From NCBI GenBank assembly GCA_026004775.1, contig BPJU01000008.1, forward strand, positions 186,001 through 250,000: DNA of 64,000 nucleotides, in the 5' to 3' direction. The notes below the pieces were generated by a model. It had not been told where the DNA came from, did no database searches, and was given only the letters and a program-made list of their open reading frames with translations. This DNA is from Pirellulaceae bacterium. GTDB lineage: Bacteria; Planctomycetota; Planctomycetia; Pirellulales; Pirellulaceae. The translations under genes and the position numbers were made by a program. Shown here in pieces: positions 44,805-54,526 of this stretch (positions within the stretch are counted from its first letter, which is position 1; each line of letters starts with the position of its first letter).

Positions 44805-45013
44805 GTAGCGGAAGTCGCCAGGCGAAACGCGCTAGCGTTTCGCCGCAAGACTTCCGCAAGGAAAGAATCGTCGCGAAGCGTCCACTTTTGGTATGCGGAA
44901 CACGCAAGCGTTCCGCACTTGCGAAGGTAAAGCACCGAACGACCCTCAAATTCAACCGCGAACGGTTACTCCTCCGCGAGTGCACACGGTGAAGAGGAAC
45001 GCCACCGCGTTCC
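44805..45013. repeat. REP-like hairpin region in a 705-bp gene-free stretch
   Basis: Three related dyads lie close together. At 44808-44857, GCGGAAGTC pairs with GACTTCCGC outside and GGCGAAACGC pairs with GCGTTTCGCC inside, with 4-base internal loops and a 4-base tip; GTAG (44805-44808) sits at its foot. At 44895-44916, GCGGAAC pairs with GTTCCGC. At 44996-45013, GGAACGC pairs with GCGTTCC. The GTAG plus two-stage hairpin is the REP layout. The 44483-45187 stretch otherwise contains the 5' regions of two divergent genes and no gene I can support. Confidence 0.65.
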
Positions 45014-45187
45014 GCTCGGGGTCGGAGGAAGACGATGGGCGGCGCGTTTTATTATGCGTAAGTCTTGCGGCGGCCGTTGCCGCGGCCGAGCCGTTTCCGC
45101 CGCCGGGCAAAGCGCAACGGGCGAGTTGCACCGCACGTGCACTATGATACCTTCTTAGCATGGTGACCCGTTATAGGAGACGCTGTT

Positions 45188-46972
45188 ATGTCCAGGTTCT
45201 GTGGACTGATCCAGTGGCTTTTGACCGGCGCGGTCAGAGGGCTGTCTGGGTTGGTGTTTCTCTTTAGCATTGCCGGTTCGGTTCTGGTGCAAGGTCAACA
45301 ACCACCGGCAGACCTTGTGGTGCTCAACGGAAAAATCGCTCTCGTAGACAAGGAATTTCACATTGTTGAAGCGCTTGCGGTACGCGACGGGTTGGTGGCT
45401 GCAACCGGAAGCAACGCGGAAATCCGGCGCTGGATCGGTCCGAACACCGAGCAGCTAGACGCCCAGGGAAAGTTGGTGCTGCCGGGTCTGATCGACTCAC
45501 ACGTGCATCCGATCGACGCGGCCGTATTCGAGTTCGATCATCCGGTGCCGGAGATGCGGTCGATCGCGGACGTGCTGGCTTACGTGCGGCAGCGCGCCGG
45601 CCAGTTGCCGGCCGGCGAGTGGATCGAGCTGAACCAGGTTTTTATTACTCGATTGGAGGAAAAGCGTTATCCGTCTCGCAAAGAGTTGGACGAAGCGGCG
45701 CCGCATCACCCGGTCATTTACCGCACCGGCCCCGATGCGATGCTCAACTCCCTGGCGTTGAAGCTCAGCGGTATTGACCGCAATACCACGCTGCCGCCGG
45801 GAAGCACGGGGCGTATCGAGAAAGATCCGGTGACGGGTGAGCCGACGGGATTGTTGCGAGGGGTAACGTACCTGGCCAAGGTGCGCAGTCCGCTGAAACG
45901 GCCCGGCCATGAAGAGCGACTGGCAGCCGTGCGCGCTTTGCTTCGCGACTACAACTCGGTGGGCATCACGAGCATCGCCGATCGAAGCACGTCCGACAGC
46001 GAACTGGCAATTTATCAGGAGTTGCTCGACAAGGGACAACTTACCTGCCGCGTTTTCGTTTACTACGCCTTGGATCCCAATCAGCCTTTGGCCCAGATAG
46101 AAGAGCGGCTTGCGCGAGCCGAGGCGCATCCCTTGCATGCCTACAATCCGTGGGTGTGGTTACGAGGTGTGAAAGTGTTTCTCGATGGGGGCATGCTTAC
46201 CGGAAGCGCCTACATGAGGCAACCTTGGGGCGTCAGTTCCATTTACGGCATTCAGGACCCGAGCTATCGCGGCGAGCTGAAAATTGATCCGGAAAAACTC
46301 TACCAGATCGCGCGGCTGGTGATGCAACACGGTTTTCAAATGACCGCACACGCCGTCGGCGACGGCGCCGTCCATACACTCCTGGAAGCTTACGATCAGG
46401 TGGACAAACAGTTTGCGGTGCGCGAGCATCGGCCCTGCGTCACGCACGCCAATTTTATGAGCCGCGAGGCGATCGACATGATGCGCCGGCTCGGTGCGGT
46501 GGCCGATTTGCAGCCGGTCTGGTTGTGGCTGGACGGCGCGACGCTTCGCCAACAGTTCGGTGAACAGCGGATGCGCTACTTCCAGCCCTATCGGTCGCTT
46601 TTCGATGCCGGAGTCGTGGTGGGTGGCGGTTCGGACCACATGCAAAAGCTGGGCAGCTTCCGCGCCGTCAACCCATACAACCCCTTCCTGGGTATGTGGG
46701 TGACACTTACCCGCCAGCCACGCGCCGGTGGGCCCCCGCTACATCCGGAAGAGATCATTACGCGTGAAGAAGCGATCCGACTTTACACCATCAATAACGC
46801 GTTCTTGAGCTTTGAAGAACAAAAGAAAGGATCGCTGGAAGCCGGCAAGTATGCGGATTTCATTCTGCTGGATCGCGATATTCTTACCTGCCCGGTTGAC
46901 GAGATACCGAATACCAAGGTGCTGGCCACTTATCTGGCCGGCCGAAAAGTCTTCCCACCGTCCGGCCGATAG
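45188..46972 (+). CDS. Exported amidohydrolase of the YtcJ/Amidohydro_3 type
   Basis: A 594-residue metal-dependent hydrolase with an N-terminal signal peptide (GLVFLFSIAGSVLVQGQQ). The family motifs are VLPGLIDSHVHPIDA (metal-binding HxH), GRIEKDPVTGEPTGLLRG, LRGVKVFLDGGMLTGSAYM, FQMTAHAVGDGAVHTLLEAY (metal His), CVTHANFMS, and VVGGGSDHMQKLG with the catalytic Asp. Related proteins cleave N-acyl or cyclic amide bonds; the substrate here is unknown. ATG 45188 has AGGAG nine bases upstream. It is single and followed by ~180 bp before the DUF1559 array. Confidence 0.9.
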   Translation: MSRFCGLIQWLLTGAVRGLSGLVFLFSIAGSVLVQGQQPPADLVVLNGKIALVDKEFHIVEALAVRDGLVAATGSNAEIRRWIGPNTEQLDAQGKLVLPGLIDSHVHPIDAAVFEFDHPVPEMRSIADVLAYVRQRAGQLPAGEWIELNQVFITRLEEKRYPSRKELDEAAPHHPVIYRTGPDAMLNSLALKLSGIDRNTTLPPGSTGRIEKDPVTGEPTGLLRGVTYLAKVRSPLKRPGHEERLAAVRALLRDYNSVGITSIADRSTSDSELAIYQELLDKGQLTCRVFVYYALDPNQPLAQIEERLARAEAHPLHAYNPWVWLRGVKVFLDGGMLTGSAYMRQPWGVSSIYGIQDPSYRGELKIDPEKLYQIARLVMQHGFQMTAHAVGDGAVHTLLEAYDQVDKQFAVREHRPCVTHANFMSREAIDMMRRLGAVADLQPVWLWLDGATLRQQFGEQRMRYFQPYRSLFDAGVVVGGGSDHMQKLGSFRAVNPYNPFLGMWVTLTRQPRAGGPPLHPEEIITREEAIRLYTINNAFLSFEEQKKGSLEAGKYADFILLDRDILTCPVDEIPNTKVLATYLAGRKVFPPSGR

Positions 46973-47059
46973 AAGCCGGCAAGTCCGGACACGGCAAGCA
47001 ATTAAGTCGCCACCGCATTCTGATCGGCGGCTAATTTGCGTGGTCGAGCCGCCTCCCAC

Positions 47060-47087
47060 TTGCGGGACTAGTTTTCGTCATTATAAT
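47060..47087 (+). promoter_or_regulatory. Putative promoter of the first DUF1559 gene
   Basis: TTGCGG (47060-47065), a 16-bp spacer and a perfect TATAAT (47082-47087), 67 bp before the ATG. A short hairpin (AGATGG/CCATCT, 47106-47121) and a T6 run lie in the leader. A similar TTGCGG-18-TACATT arrangement stands before the second copy (49085-49114). Confidence 0.5.
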
Positions 47088-47153
47088 TCCGCGTTTGGGG
47101 TGGCCAGATGGGCTGCCATCTCGGGTTTGGGTCTTTTTTAAAGGGTTGTACTT

Positions 47154-48192
47154 ATGGTTTTACGACGGCGTGGGTTCACGTTGGTGGAGTTGTTGGTTGT
47201 TATTGCAATTATTGGGATCCTGGTGGCGTTATTGTTGCCCGCGGTTCAGGCGGCTCGCGAAGCGGCTCGCCGCATGCAATGCCAGAACAACCTCAAACAA
47301 TTAGGTCTGGCATTCCACAACTTTCATGACAGCTATAAGTATTTTCCTCATGGAGGTCGTGGTTGGTGGTTCCATGTGAACTATCACGAAGGGCGAACGC
47401 CGTATGTCAACGAGCGGCAGACGGTGGGTTGGGGTTACCAGATTCTGCCGTTCCTGGAACAGCAGGCGGTGTTTGACGGAGCCGGGGCGCCGGACAACTA
47501 CCAGCGGTCGATCGTGGCGATTTCGACGGCTGTTCCGGCGTTTTATTGCCCGACGCGGCGCAACCCAAGGCCGCTTCCGCCGCGTGCTGGATTGGTACCG
47601 GATCTGGACCGATCAGAACGGCCAGGAGCAGCCCGTCGGCACCCGTGCCACCTACGGGCACGGCCAGACCGACTATGCCGCCGCCCAGGGACGGGACCTC
47701 AATGCAGCGGGTAACTGCACCGGCAGCCGGGGCGTGGTGGTACGGATGGGAGCGATCAGTGGTGTGAATGCCGATAACCCAGTCTCCAATCCCGCGCACC
47801 GCATCGGGAATCTGGTGACATTCGCCGACATTATCGACGGAACGGCCAACACGTTTATCCTGGGTGAAAAGCGGTTGCGTCGCGATGCGGTGGGCAACTA
47901 CCAGAGCGACGACAACGAAGGCTATACCTCAGGATGGGACCACGACGTGATCCGCCAGGCTTGCTGGCAGTGGGCTCCCAGCCCCGATTGTGTTGGCGGC
48001 ACCGGCAACCTCGATCCTCGCGGGGTGCCCTGCGGTTTTGGCCAGAGCCGGTTCGGTTCTTCCCATCCGCAAGGCTTCAACGTGGCGCTGGCTGACGGGT
48101 CGGTACGTTTCTTGACGTACATCATTGATCAAGAGATGTTCCGGCGGTTGGGGAATCGAGGCGACATGCAACCCGTGCAGTTGAATGATTAA
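47154..48192 (+). pseudogene. DUF1559 pilin-like protein, copy 1, frameshifted
   Basis: Planctomycete DUF1559 protein with a type IV pilin/pseudopilin N-terminus ([20 protein letters not shown]), preceded by AAAGGG. Compared with copy 2 at 49185-50222 it carries one extra T at 47585 (CCGCGTGCTGG against CCGCGGCTGG), which ends the frame at 47714; the remainder ([19 protein letters not shown] ... MQPVQLND) is intact in the next frame to 48192. Restored, the protein would be ~345 residues. Either a recent pseudogene or a sequencing error; the shift is not at a homopolymer run. Its body is nearly identical to copy 2 while its ends differ. Confidence 0.75.
47244..48085 (+). repeat. Long near-identical duplication (copy A; copy B at 49275-50115)
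   Basis: The 842-bp block matches 49275-50115 with about five differences (three or four silent-type substitutions and the extra T at 47585). The flanks, including the first ~90 bp and last ~105 bp of the two genes, are clearly diverged. This abrupt change from identity to divergence is the sign of gene conversion rather than a fresh whole-gene duplication. Confidence 0.85.
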
Positions 48193-48234
48193 TGCGGCGG
48201 TTCGCCGAAGGATCACTCGTTGTGACATGTAAGC

Positions 48235-48275
48235 GGCTGTCGCCCGGCCACCTGCCGCGGCGACAGCCCATTTTG
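48235..48275 (+). terminator. Probable rho-independent terminator after DUF1559 copy 1
   Basis: A perfect 10-bp stem, GGCTGTCGCC (48235-48244) with GGCGACAGCC (48259-48268), extended inward by CGG/CCG, followed by CATTTTGG. The T-run is short, so efficiency may be partial. Confidence 0.55.
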
Positions 48276-48476
48276 GTTCCCATCTGGTTCCAGGGTCCGA
48301 ATATGCCCGGCGCCTCGGCCGGATGGTTGCGCCCGCGGTGGCTCTGGAGGGCACTTGCCGGAAGTCCGGCCGATGGGTTGTTCGTGCCGGCCTGCGTTTT
48401 AAATTAAAGGAGGTGTTATCAAAGTCTTACGGGAAGAGAAGCGGGATCCACGTTAGTTGGGGGGAGTAATCCGATC

Positions 48477-48974
48477 ATGCTTTCAACATCACGAATTCAA
48501 TGGTGCCTTGCCGGTGCAGTTCTTGTAGGTGCGTCGTTTTTGCTGGGCTGCAACAGAACGCCGAAGTTGCCCGTCGAGCAAGGCGTGATCGTCAAGGCGA
48601 AGATCCTCAAGGGCGGCCAGCCGCTTAAAGCTCAAGACGATTCCGGTATCCCGGGCTACGAATTGATCCAGCCCTACCAGATCAGTCTGGTACCGGTCGG
48701 CGGCAGCGAGGGGCACCAGCGGGGCGAATACGTCGGAATCTATGACCAGACGGGCTTGGTAACGTTTCTGGGTGCGGGAAAAGGCGTGCCGCCAGGGGTG
48801 TACAAACTGGTAATCGTCGGCAGCGGGGCAATGCCCGACGCCGAAGGGAGTGAAGATCCTCTCGGCGGGCGCTTCAACCGCCAAAATACTCCGCTGCAAT
48901 TTACGATTACTGTGGCGAACGTCGGTAAAGAGCAAGATCTGGGCACGATCGATCTGGACAACCCGCCGAAGTAA
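48477..48974 (+). CDS. Small lipoprotein paired with DUF1559, function unknown
   Basis: A 165-residue lipoprotein. The signal ends in the lipobox FLLGC, followed by a Pro-rich spacer and a beta-rich domain: VIVKAKILKGGQPLKAQDD, IPGYELIQPYQISLVPVGG, GEYVGIYDQTGLVTF, GVPPGVYKLVIVGS and LQFTITVANVGKEQDLGTID. The kGGxPL ... pGxYkl pattern recalls the transthyretin/carboxypeptidase-regulatory-like beta-sandwich common downstream of planctomycete DUF1559 genes. A paralogue lies at 50649-51224, sharing GEYVGsY, PGLYKVVI and NTPLRLEV. It lies between the two DUF1559 copies on the same strand. Confidence 0.75.
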   Translation: MLSTSRIQWCLAGAVLVGASFLLGCNRTPKLPVEQGVIVKAKILKGGQPLKAQDDSGIPGYELIQPYQISLVPVGGSEGHQRGEYVGIYDQTGLVTFLGAGKGVPPGVYKLVIVGSGAMPDAEGSEDPLGGRFNRQNTPLQFTITVANVGKEQDLGTIDLDNPPK

Positions 48975-49184
48975 CGAAATTGAACGGCAAGAAGCAAGCG
49001 GTGCCCGTGCGCCGCCCGGATTGTCCATCGTCCCGCGATCTGGTTGGACTGCGAGACGTTGCTTTCTTTTTTTCGAAAAAACCGTTGCGGCCGGGCCTTC
49101 CGGTGTGATACATTGGGCATCGTGGGTTAGAACGGCCTTCATAGGCCAGTTTTCCATGTCTCATTTTTCCTGGGAGGTACGTTT

Positions 49185-50222
49185 ATGGTAGCACGAAGAC
49201 GTGGGTTTACTCTCGTCGAACTCTTGGTGGTGATTGCCATCATCGGTATCCTGGTTTCCTTGTTGTTGCCGGCTGTTCAGGCGGCTCGCGAAGCGGCTCG
49301 CCGCATGCAATGCCAGAACAACCTCAAACAACTAGGTCTGGCATTCCACAACTTCCATGACAGCTATAAGTATTTTCCTCATGGAGGTCGTGGTTGGTGG
49401 TTCCATGTGAACTATCACGAAGGGCGAACGCCGTATGTCAACGAGCGGCAGACGGTGGGTTGGGGTTACCAGATTCTGCCGTTCCTGGAACAGCAGGCGG
49501 TGTTTGACGGAGCCGGGGCGCCGGACAACTACCAGCGGTCGATCGTGGCGATTTCGACGGCTGTTCCGGCGTTTTATTGCCCGACGCGGCGCAACCCAAG
49601 GCCGCTTCCGCCGCGGCTGGATTGGTACCGGATCTGGACCGATCAGAACGGCCAGGAGCAGCCCGTCGGCACCCGTGCCACCTACGGGCACGGCCAGACC
49701 GACTATGCCGCCGCCCAGGGACGGGACCTCAATGCAGCGGGTAACTGCACCGGCAGCCGGGGCGTGGTGGTACGGATGGGAGCGATCAGTGGTGTGAATG
49801 CCGATAACCCAGTCTCCAATCCCGCGCACCGCATCGGGAATCTGGTGACATTCGCCGACATTATCGATGGAACGGCCAACACGTTTATCCTGGGTGAAAA
49901 GCGGTTGCGTCGCGATGCGGTGGGCAACTACCAGAGCGACGACAACGAAGGCTATACCTCAGGATGGGACCACGACGTGATCCGCCAGGCTTGCTGGCAG
50001 TGGGCTCCCAGCCCCGATTGTGTTGGCGGCACCGGCAACCTCGATCCTCGCGGGGTGCCCTGCGGTTTTGGCCAGAGCCGGTTCGGTTCTTCTCATCCGC
50101 AAGGCTTCAACGTGGTGTTGGCTGACGGGTCGGTGCGTTTCTTGACCTACATTATTGATCAAGAGATGTTCCGGCGGTTGGGAAATCGCGGCGACAAACT
50201 GCCGCTGACCCTGAACGACTGA
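49185..50222 (+). CDS. DUF1559 pilin-like protein, copy 2 (intact)
   Basis: A 345-residue DUF1559 protein. The N-terminal [20 protein letters not shown] is the prepilin peptidase site plus hydrophobic helix of type IV pilins and pseudopilins; [19 protein letters not shown] continues the helix. The domain follows, ending with the family's FGSSHPQGFNVVLADGSVRF and FRRLGNRGDKL. GGGAGG lies seven bases before the ATG. Probably exported and assembled or anchored at the surface. It is the only undamaged DUF1559 gene of the three traces here. Confidence 0.92.
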   Translation: MVARRRGFTLVELLVVIAIIGILVSLLLPAVQAAREAARRMQCQNNLKQLGLAFHNFHDSYKYFPHGGRGWWFHVNYHEGRTPYVNERQTVGWGYQILPFLEQQAVFDGAGAPDNYQRSIVAISTAVPAFYCPTRRNPRPLPPRLDWYRIWTDQNGQEQPVGTRATYGHGQTDYAAAQGRDLNAAGNCTGSRGVVVRMGAISGVNADNPVSNPAHRIGNLVTFADIIDGTANTFILGEKRLRRDAVGNYQSDDNEGYTSGWDHDVIRQACWQWAPSPDCVGGTGNLDPRGVPCGFGQSRFGSSHPQGFNVVLADGSVRFLTYIIDQEMFRRLGNRGDKLPLTLND

Positions 50223-50432
50223 TGTAACGCATGAAGCGACGACGCGCAGGCGTCGCCCTATTTGTCGAAGGCCGTTCTATACCCACACAGCGTTTGCTGG
50301 AACAACTACTAACACAGTGCTTATTGCAGGTGCCTCGTTGTGGCGTTTCCGTCCACTGGCGCTGGCCGTGGTGTACCAACGAGAATCGCTGCGAGAAGTT
50401 GTTCCCGTTTTCTATCCCACCGGAACGGAGAC

Positions 50433-50516
50433 CTGGTGACGTTCGCGGACATTACGGACGGAATGGCCAACACACGCGTTCGTGGCGGAAAACGCTTGCG
50501 GCGGGATCAGCATTAG
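50433..50516 (+). pseudogene. Remnant of a third DUF1559 gene
   Basis: Read from 50433, the DNA gives LVTFADITDGMANT then GGKRLRRDQH and a stop, matching the DUF1559 stretch LVTFADIIDGTANTFILGEKRLRRDA of the neighbouring copies. Flanking sequence from 50223 to 50648 has lost recognisable similarity, apart from a CGACGC/GCGTCG hairpin just after copy 2 (around 50236-50252). The remnant shows that the array once had at least three members, each apparently followed by a lipoprotein gene. Confidence 0.75.
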
Positions 50517-50648
50517 ATACTCAAGATTGATCGAGCGCTGCAGTGGTAAGAGTGCGGGGCCGGCCGGAGTCTTGCATCGCCGGCCGGCCTACCGCGCTCC
50601 ATGCGCTGGCACATCATCAGCCCGCAATTTTCTTCGGGAGATACCATC

Positions 50649-51224
50649 GTGGGGTGCGGCTTCTTGGATGTGCGGTTCTCAATAGTTTTTTGGTTGCCGG
50701 TCAGCGTGACACTGCTTGGCGCTGGTTGTGCCGGACAGAACAAACCGGCCACAGAGGAACCGCAAGGTTACTGGATCCGCTTCCGGCTGTTGGAGGGCGG
50801 CAAGCCCCTTCGGTTGCCAATGACCGCTCGGATTCCGGGCTTGGAATCCGTCGGCGTGTTGCATGTCGGTCTGGTACCCGTGCAAAGCGAGGGCCATATC
50901 TTGGGGGAGTATGTCGGGAGCTACGGCGAGGACGGTTCCGTGAAGGTATTCTTCCCGGAACAAAGCGCCGTGCCGGGGCTTTACAAGGTGGTGATCCGGC
51001 GCACAACGGCCATGCCCGGAGATGGCGATCCGTTTGACCCCTACAGCGGACGTTACACCGCACTCAACACACCGTTGCGGCTGGAGGTTGCTCGGCTCCC
51101 GCCGCTGGGGGAAACACTTGATCTTGGCATTATCGACTTGGCGAGTGTGGCAGCATCGACGGACGACGGACCGACAAAAGGCCCTGGGCAGCCACCATCA
51201 CAGTTGCATGCGTTGCAGAAATAA
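50649..51224 (+). CDS. Small lipoprotein, paralogue of the 48477 gene
   Basis: A 191-residue lipoprotein with lipobox LLGAGC and a beta-rich domain parallel to the protein at 48477-48974: FRLLEGGKPLRLPMTARIPG, LHVGLVPVQSEGHILGEYVG, SAVPGLYKVVIRRTTAMPG and NTPLRLEVARLPPLGETLDL. The start is set at GTG 50649, which has GGGAG eight bases upstream and leads straight into the signal peptide; an ATG at 50601 would add 16 residues. It follows the DUF1559 remnant as its sister follows copy 1. Function unknown, presumably an outer-envelope beta-sandwich protein. Confidence 0.72.
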   Translation: MGCGFLDVRFSIVFWLPVSVTLLGAGCAGQNKPATEEPQGYWIRFRLLEGGKPLRLPMTARIPGLESVGVLHVGLVPVQSEGHILGEYVGSYGEDGSVKVFFPEQSAVPGLYKVVIRRTTAMPGDGDPFDPYSGRYTALNTPLRLEVARLPPLGETLDLGIIDLASVAASTDDGPTKGPGQPPSQLHALQK

Positions 51225-51330
51225 AAGATCCGTCACGGGCCGACCAAGTAGAGGCAGTTGGTCTCCGGGAGCGGTCCTGCTGGCAGGCGGTGCAGAAATG
51301 AAATAACCGTGATGAGCGCGGGGACGGGTG

Positions 51331-51819
51331 TCAGGAGCTGCGTTGCTCCACCAGCGCCCGGGCTGCTTCGAGCACCTCCTGGTCGTGGCCGTCAACTTGT
51401 ACCCGCTTCCAAACGCGTGCCACTTTGCCTTGAGCGTCGATCAGGAAAGTCGACCGCTGGATGCCCATGGTTTTCTTTCCGTACAGGGTTTTTTCGCGCC
51501 ACGCGCCGTATTTTGAGGCGACGCTGTGATCGGTGTCCGATAGGAGGGGAAAGTTCAGTTGGTATTTTTCCCGAAACTTGCGGTGCGACTCGACCGAGTC
51601 CGGGCTGATCCCGACAACCTGCACTCCTAGGGTTTGCAACTTGTCGAGGGCGTCGCGGAACGCGCACGCTTCACGAGTGCACCCGGGTGTATTATCGCGC
51701 GGGTAGAAGTAGACTACCACAGGTTTCCCGCGGAAATCCGCCAGCGATACGGTCTTGCCCGAGTCGCTCGGAAGCCGAAATGCGGGGGCTTTTTGCCCTT
51801 CTTCTACCCAGTCACTCAC
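51331..51819 (-). CDS. bcp: Thiol peroxidase of the Bcp/PrxQ family
   Basis: A ~162-residue peroxiredoxin that reduces hydroperoxides with thioredoxin. The active site is FYPRDNTPGCTREACAF, with the peroxidatic Cys in PGCT and the resolving Cys five residues later, typical of atypical two-Cys PrxQ. Also VVGISPDSVESHRKF and LLSDTDHSVASKYGAW. GTG 51819 (VSDWVEEGQKAPAF) has GGGGAG six bases upstream and is preferred to the GTG at 51840. A TATAAT-like sequence on the minus strand (51862-51870) lies ~45 bp upstream. No signal peptide, so cytoplasmic. Confidence 0.92.
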   Translation of the reverse strand: MSDWVEEGQKAPAFRLPSDSGKTVSLADFRGKPVVVYFYPRDNTPGCTREACAFRDALDKLQTLGVQVVGISPDSVESHRKFREKYQLNFPLLSDTDHSVASKYGAWREKTLYGKKTMGIQRSTFLIDAQGKVARVWKRVQVDGHDQEVLEAARALVEQRSS

Positions 51820-51916
51820 GGACGGCTCCCCTTGAAACACACGGCAACATGAGCCAAGTCGTATTATAATCGACGGCGATCACCAACTTCGAGGGCGGAT
51901 CGTACGGAAATGGGTG

Positions 51917-54526
51917 TTAGAAGATTCCTAGGGCCAGCAAGCTGTAGCGCACCACCAGGCCGGCGGCCACTACGCTTACCATGCTCATCAGCTTGATCAA
52001 GATATTCAAGCTGGGGCCGCTGGTATCCTTGAACGGATCGCCGACCGTGTCACCCACCACGGCTGCCTTATGGGGGTCGCTGCGTTTACCGCCGAAGTTA
52101 CCTGCTTCGATATACTTTTTGGCATTATCCCAGGTACCGCCCGCATTGGCCATGAACACGGCCACACAGAAGCCGGTGGTCAACGTGCCGACGAGCAATC
52201 CCAACACGCCTCCGACGCCCAACAGCAAGCCGGTAGCCACCGGCAGGATCAAGCCGACCAGTGACGGCAGGATCATTTCGCGCTGGGCCGCGCGTGTGCT
52301 GATGGCGACCGGTGCGGCATAATCCGGAGTTTCAGTGCCTTCCATGATCCCTTTTCGTTCGCGGAACTGCCGGCGGACCTCTTCCACCATGCCTTTAGCG
52401 GCACGTCCCACGGCTTTCATCGTCAAGGCGCAGAAAACAAAGGTCGCCATGGCACCCACCAGCACTCCCACCAAGACTTTGGGATTCATCAAAGAGGCTT
52501 CGTAATAGTTTGTAAAATCGGGCAGCGTGGCTTGATGGATTTCCACTAACCGCGCGCCGGTGATCAGTTCCAACTCCCCGGATTGGGGATTTTCGATACG
52601 GATCACCGCGTCCGGTCCCTCAGTGGGAACGCGTACCGGCCCCTGGCGAAAATCGAGTGCTTGCCAGCGATCCTTGATTTCCGGATCGCGGGTATCGTTA
52701 GGGGCAACCAGGAATTTCGTGACTTGTTCACCGTGTTTGTAGATCACGAAGCCGTTGGAAAGTTTGTAGACGCCGTCTTCACGGATTTGGCGAGCCACGT
52801 CGTTGCCCCAGCGTTCAAATCCGATGCGCACCTCTTCGACATACGCGGCCAATAGTGCCAATGCCGTCAGCGCGGCCGAACCGATGGCGAACCCCTTGCC
52901 AGTGGCAGCCGTGGTATTGCCCAGACTATCCAGAGCATCGGTCCGCTTGCGGACAATCGGATCCAGATGGGACATTTCGGCATTTCCACCCGCGTTATCG
53001 GCTATCGGACCGTAGGCGTCGGTGGCCAACGTAATCCCCAACGTGCTGAGCATCCCCACGGCGGCGATTCCCACGCCGTACAGCCCCAAGGCAAAATAGC
53101 TCACATCGTCAAACCGCCAGCCGGCGGCGAACCCGAACGCCATCAGCGTTCCGACACACACGACCACCACGGGGAACCAGACACTGAGCATCCCATCGGC
53201 CACCCCGCCGATGATCACCGTGGCCGGTCCGGTAACGGCCTGGGCGGCCAGTTCGCGAGTCGGCCGGTATTCGTCGCTTGTCACATACTCGGTCCATTTG
53301 CCGATCAGCCAGCCGGCGATCAGGCCGACGATAATGCTCCAGGCCACCCCCGGAATGCCCCCCCACGAAATCGTACCGGGCGTGCGTGGCATCAACCAAA
53401 GGGAAAGGGCGATGGCGGCCACAGCGACCAGCAGGGTCGACGCGTTGATGCCACGTCCCAAAGCAGCCAACAGGTTCTTTTGGGTGGCTTCTTCATGAGT
53501 GCGCACCAGATAAATGCCCAGAATCGAGAGCACGATTCCCACGGCGGCGATCGCCATCGGCAGGAATAAGGCGCGCAACTGAGCCTCGATCGCCGTCATT
53601 CCCTGAGGAACCAGCTCACCGCTGCTGAAGGCCGCCACCCCCAGAGCCGCCGTAGCCAAGATCGACCCGCAGTACGACTCGTACAGGTCGGCCCCCATGC
53701 CCGCCACGTCACCCACATTGTCGCCCACGTTATCGGCAATGGTCGCCGGATTGCGCGGGTCATCTTCCGGAATCCCCTGCTCGACTTTGCCTACCAGATC
53801 GGCTCCCACATCTGCCGCTTTGGTAAATATACCGCCGCCGACACGGGCAAAGAGCGCTTGCGAACTGGCTCCCATGCCGAAACAGAGCATCGTCACCGTG
53901 ATGTCGACCAGCGTCAGCGGATGACCGGACAGCTTAGGGTAAATCCAGTAAAGAAAGCCAAACCACAAGGTTATGTCCAACAGGCCCAGTCCCACCACGG
54001 TCAGTCCCATGACGGCCCCACTACGGAACGCCACCCGCAGTCCCTGGTTCAACGACTTCTGGGCACCGGCTGCCGTACGGCTGCTGGCCCAGGTGGCGGT
54101 CTTCATGCCGAACCATCCGGCCAAGCCCGAAAAGAATCCCCCCGTCAGAAAGGCAAACGGCACAAAGGGACTTTGCACTTTCAATACGAAGGCCGCATAA
54201 GATAAAAGGGCGCAGATGACTACGAAAAACAGAGCCACGACTTTGTACTGTTGCTTTAGATACGCATTGGCCCCCTGCCGCACGAAACTGGCGATCTGCT
54301 GCATCCGTTCATTACCCGGATCGCAGCTCATCATCCACCGAAAAAAAGACCAAGCCTGCACCAGGGCTGCCACCGAAGCCGCCAGCGCCAACGCCCACAC
54401 CAGTACGAATTGAGTTTGGCTCCCGCCCGATGTGCCGTCCTCAGCCAGCAACTCTGCCGGATGACCGCCCCACACGGAAAATGCCACGACGAATGTCCAC
54501 AACCACCCCCAATTGGCAGCTTTCAT
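51917..54526 (-). CDS. hppA: Membrane-bound (H+ or Na+)-pumping pyrophosphatase
   Basis: An 869-residue ion pump driven by PPi hydrolysis. The signature motifs are [58 protein letters not shown] and [20 protein letters not shown]. The key potassium-dependence site reads [18 protein letters not shown], with Ala where K+-independent enzymes have Lys, so a K+-dependent enzyme is predicted; H+ versus Na+ cannot be decided here. An extra segment of about 110 residues (nucleotides ~52500-52840, ending [18 protein letters not shown]) lies between two membrane helices near the end, where most family members have a short loop. A signal-like start ([21 protein letters not shown]) precedes the first helix. 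Confidence 0.95.
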   Translation of the reverse strand: MKAANWGWLWTFVVAFSVWGGHPAELLAEDGTSGGSQTQFVLVWALALAASVAALVQAWSFFRWMMSCDPGNERMQQIASFVRQGANAYLKQQYKVVALFFVVICALLSYAAFVLKVQSPFVPFAFLTGGFFSGLAGWFGMKTATWASSRTAAGAQKSLNQGLRVAFRSGAVMGLTVVGLGLLDITLWFGFLYWIYPKLSGHPLTLVDITVTMLCFGMGASSQALFARVGGGIFTKAADVGADLVGKVEQGIPEDDPRNPATIADNVGDNVGDVAGMGADLYESYCGSILATAALGVAAFSSGELVPQGMTAIEAQLRALFLPMAIAAVGIVLSILGIYLVRTHEEATQKNLLAALGRGINASTLLVAVAAIALSLWLMPRTPGTISWGGIPGVAWSIIVGLIAGWLIGKWTEYVTSDEYRPTRELAAQAVTGPATVIIGGVADGMLSVWFPVVVVCVGTLMAFGFAAGWRFDDVSYFALGLYGVGIAAVGMLSTLGITLATDAYGPIADNAGGNAEMSHLDPIVRKRTDALDSLGNTTAATGKGFAIGSAALTALALLAAYVEEVRIGFERWGNDVARQIREDGVYKLSNGFVIYKHGEQVTKFLVAPNDTRDPEIKDRWQALDFRQGPVRVPTEGPDAVIRIENPQSGELELITGARLVEIHQATLPDFTNYYEASLMNPKVLVGVLVGAMATFVFCALTMKAVGRAAKGMVEEVRRQFRERKGIMEGTETPDYAAPVAISTRAAQREMILPSLVGLILPVATGLLLGVGGVLGLLVGTLTTGFCVAVFMANAGGTWDNAKKYIEAGNFGGKRSDPHKAAVVGDTVGDPFKDTSGPSLNILIKLMSMVSVVAAGLVVRYSLLALGIF

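Noticed and set aside
47154-48192. Programmed frameshift in DUF1559 copy 1
   Set aside because: The extra base is absent from the otherwise near-identical copy 2 and there is no slippery heptamer at 47585.
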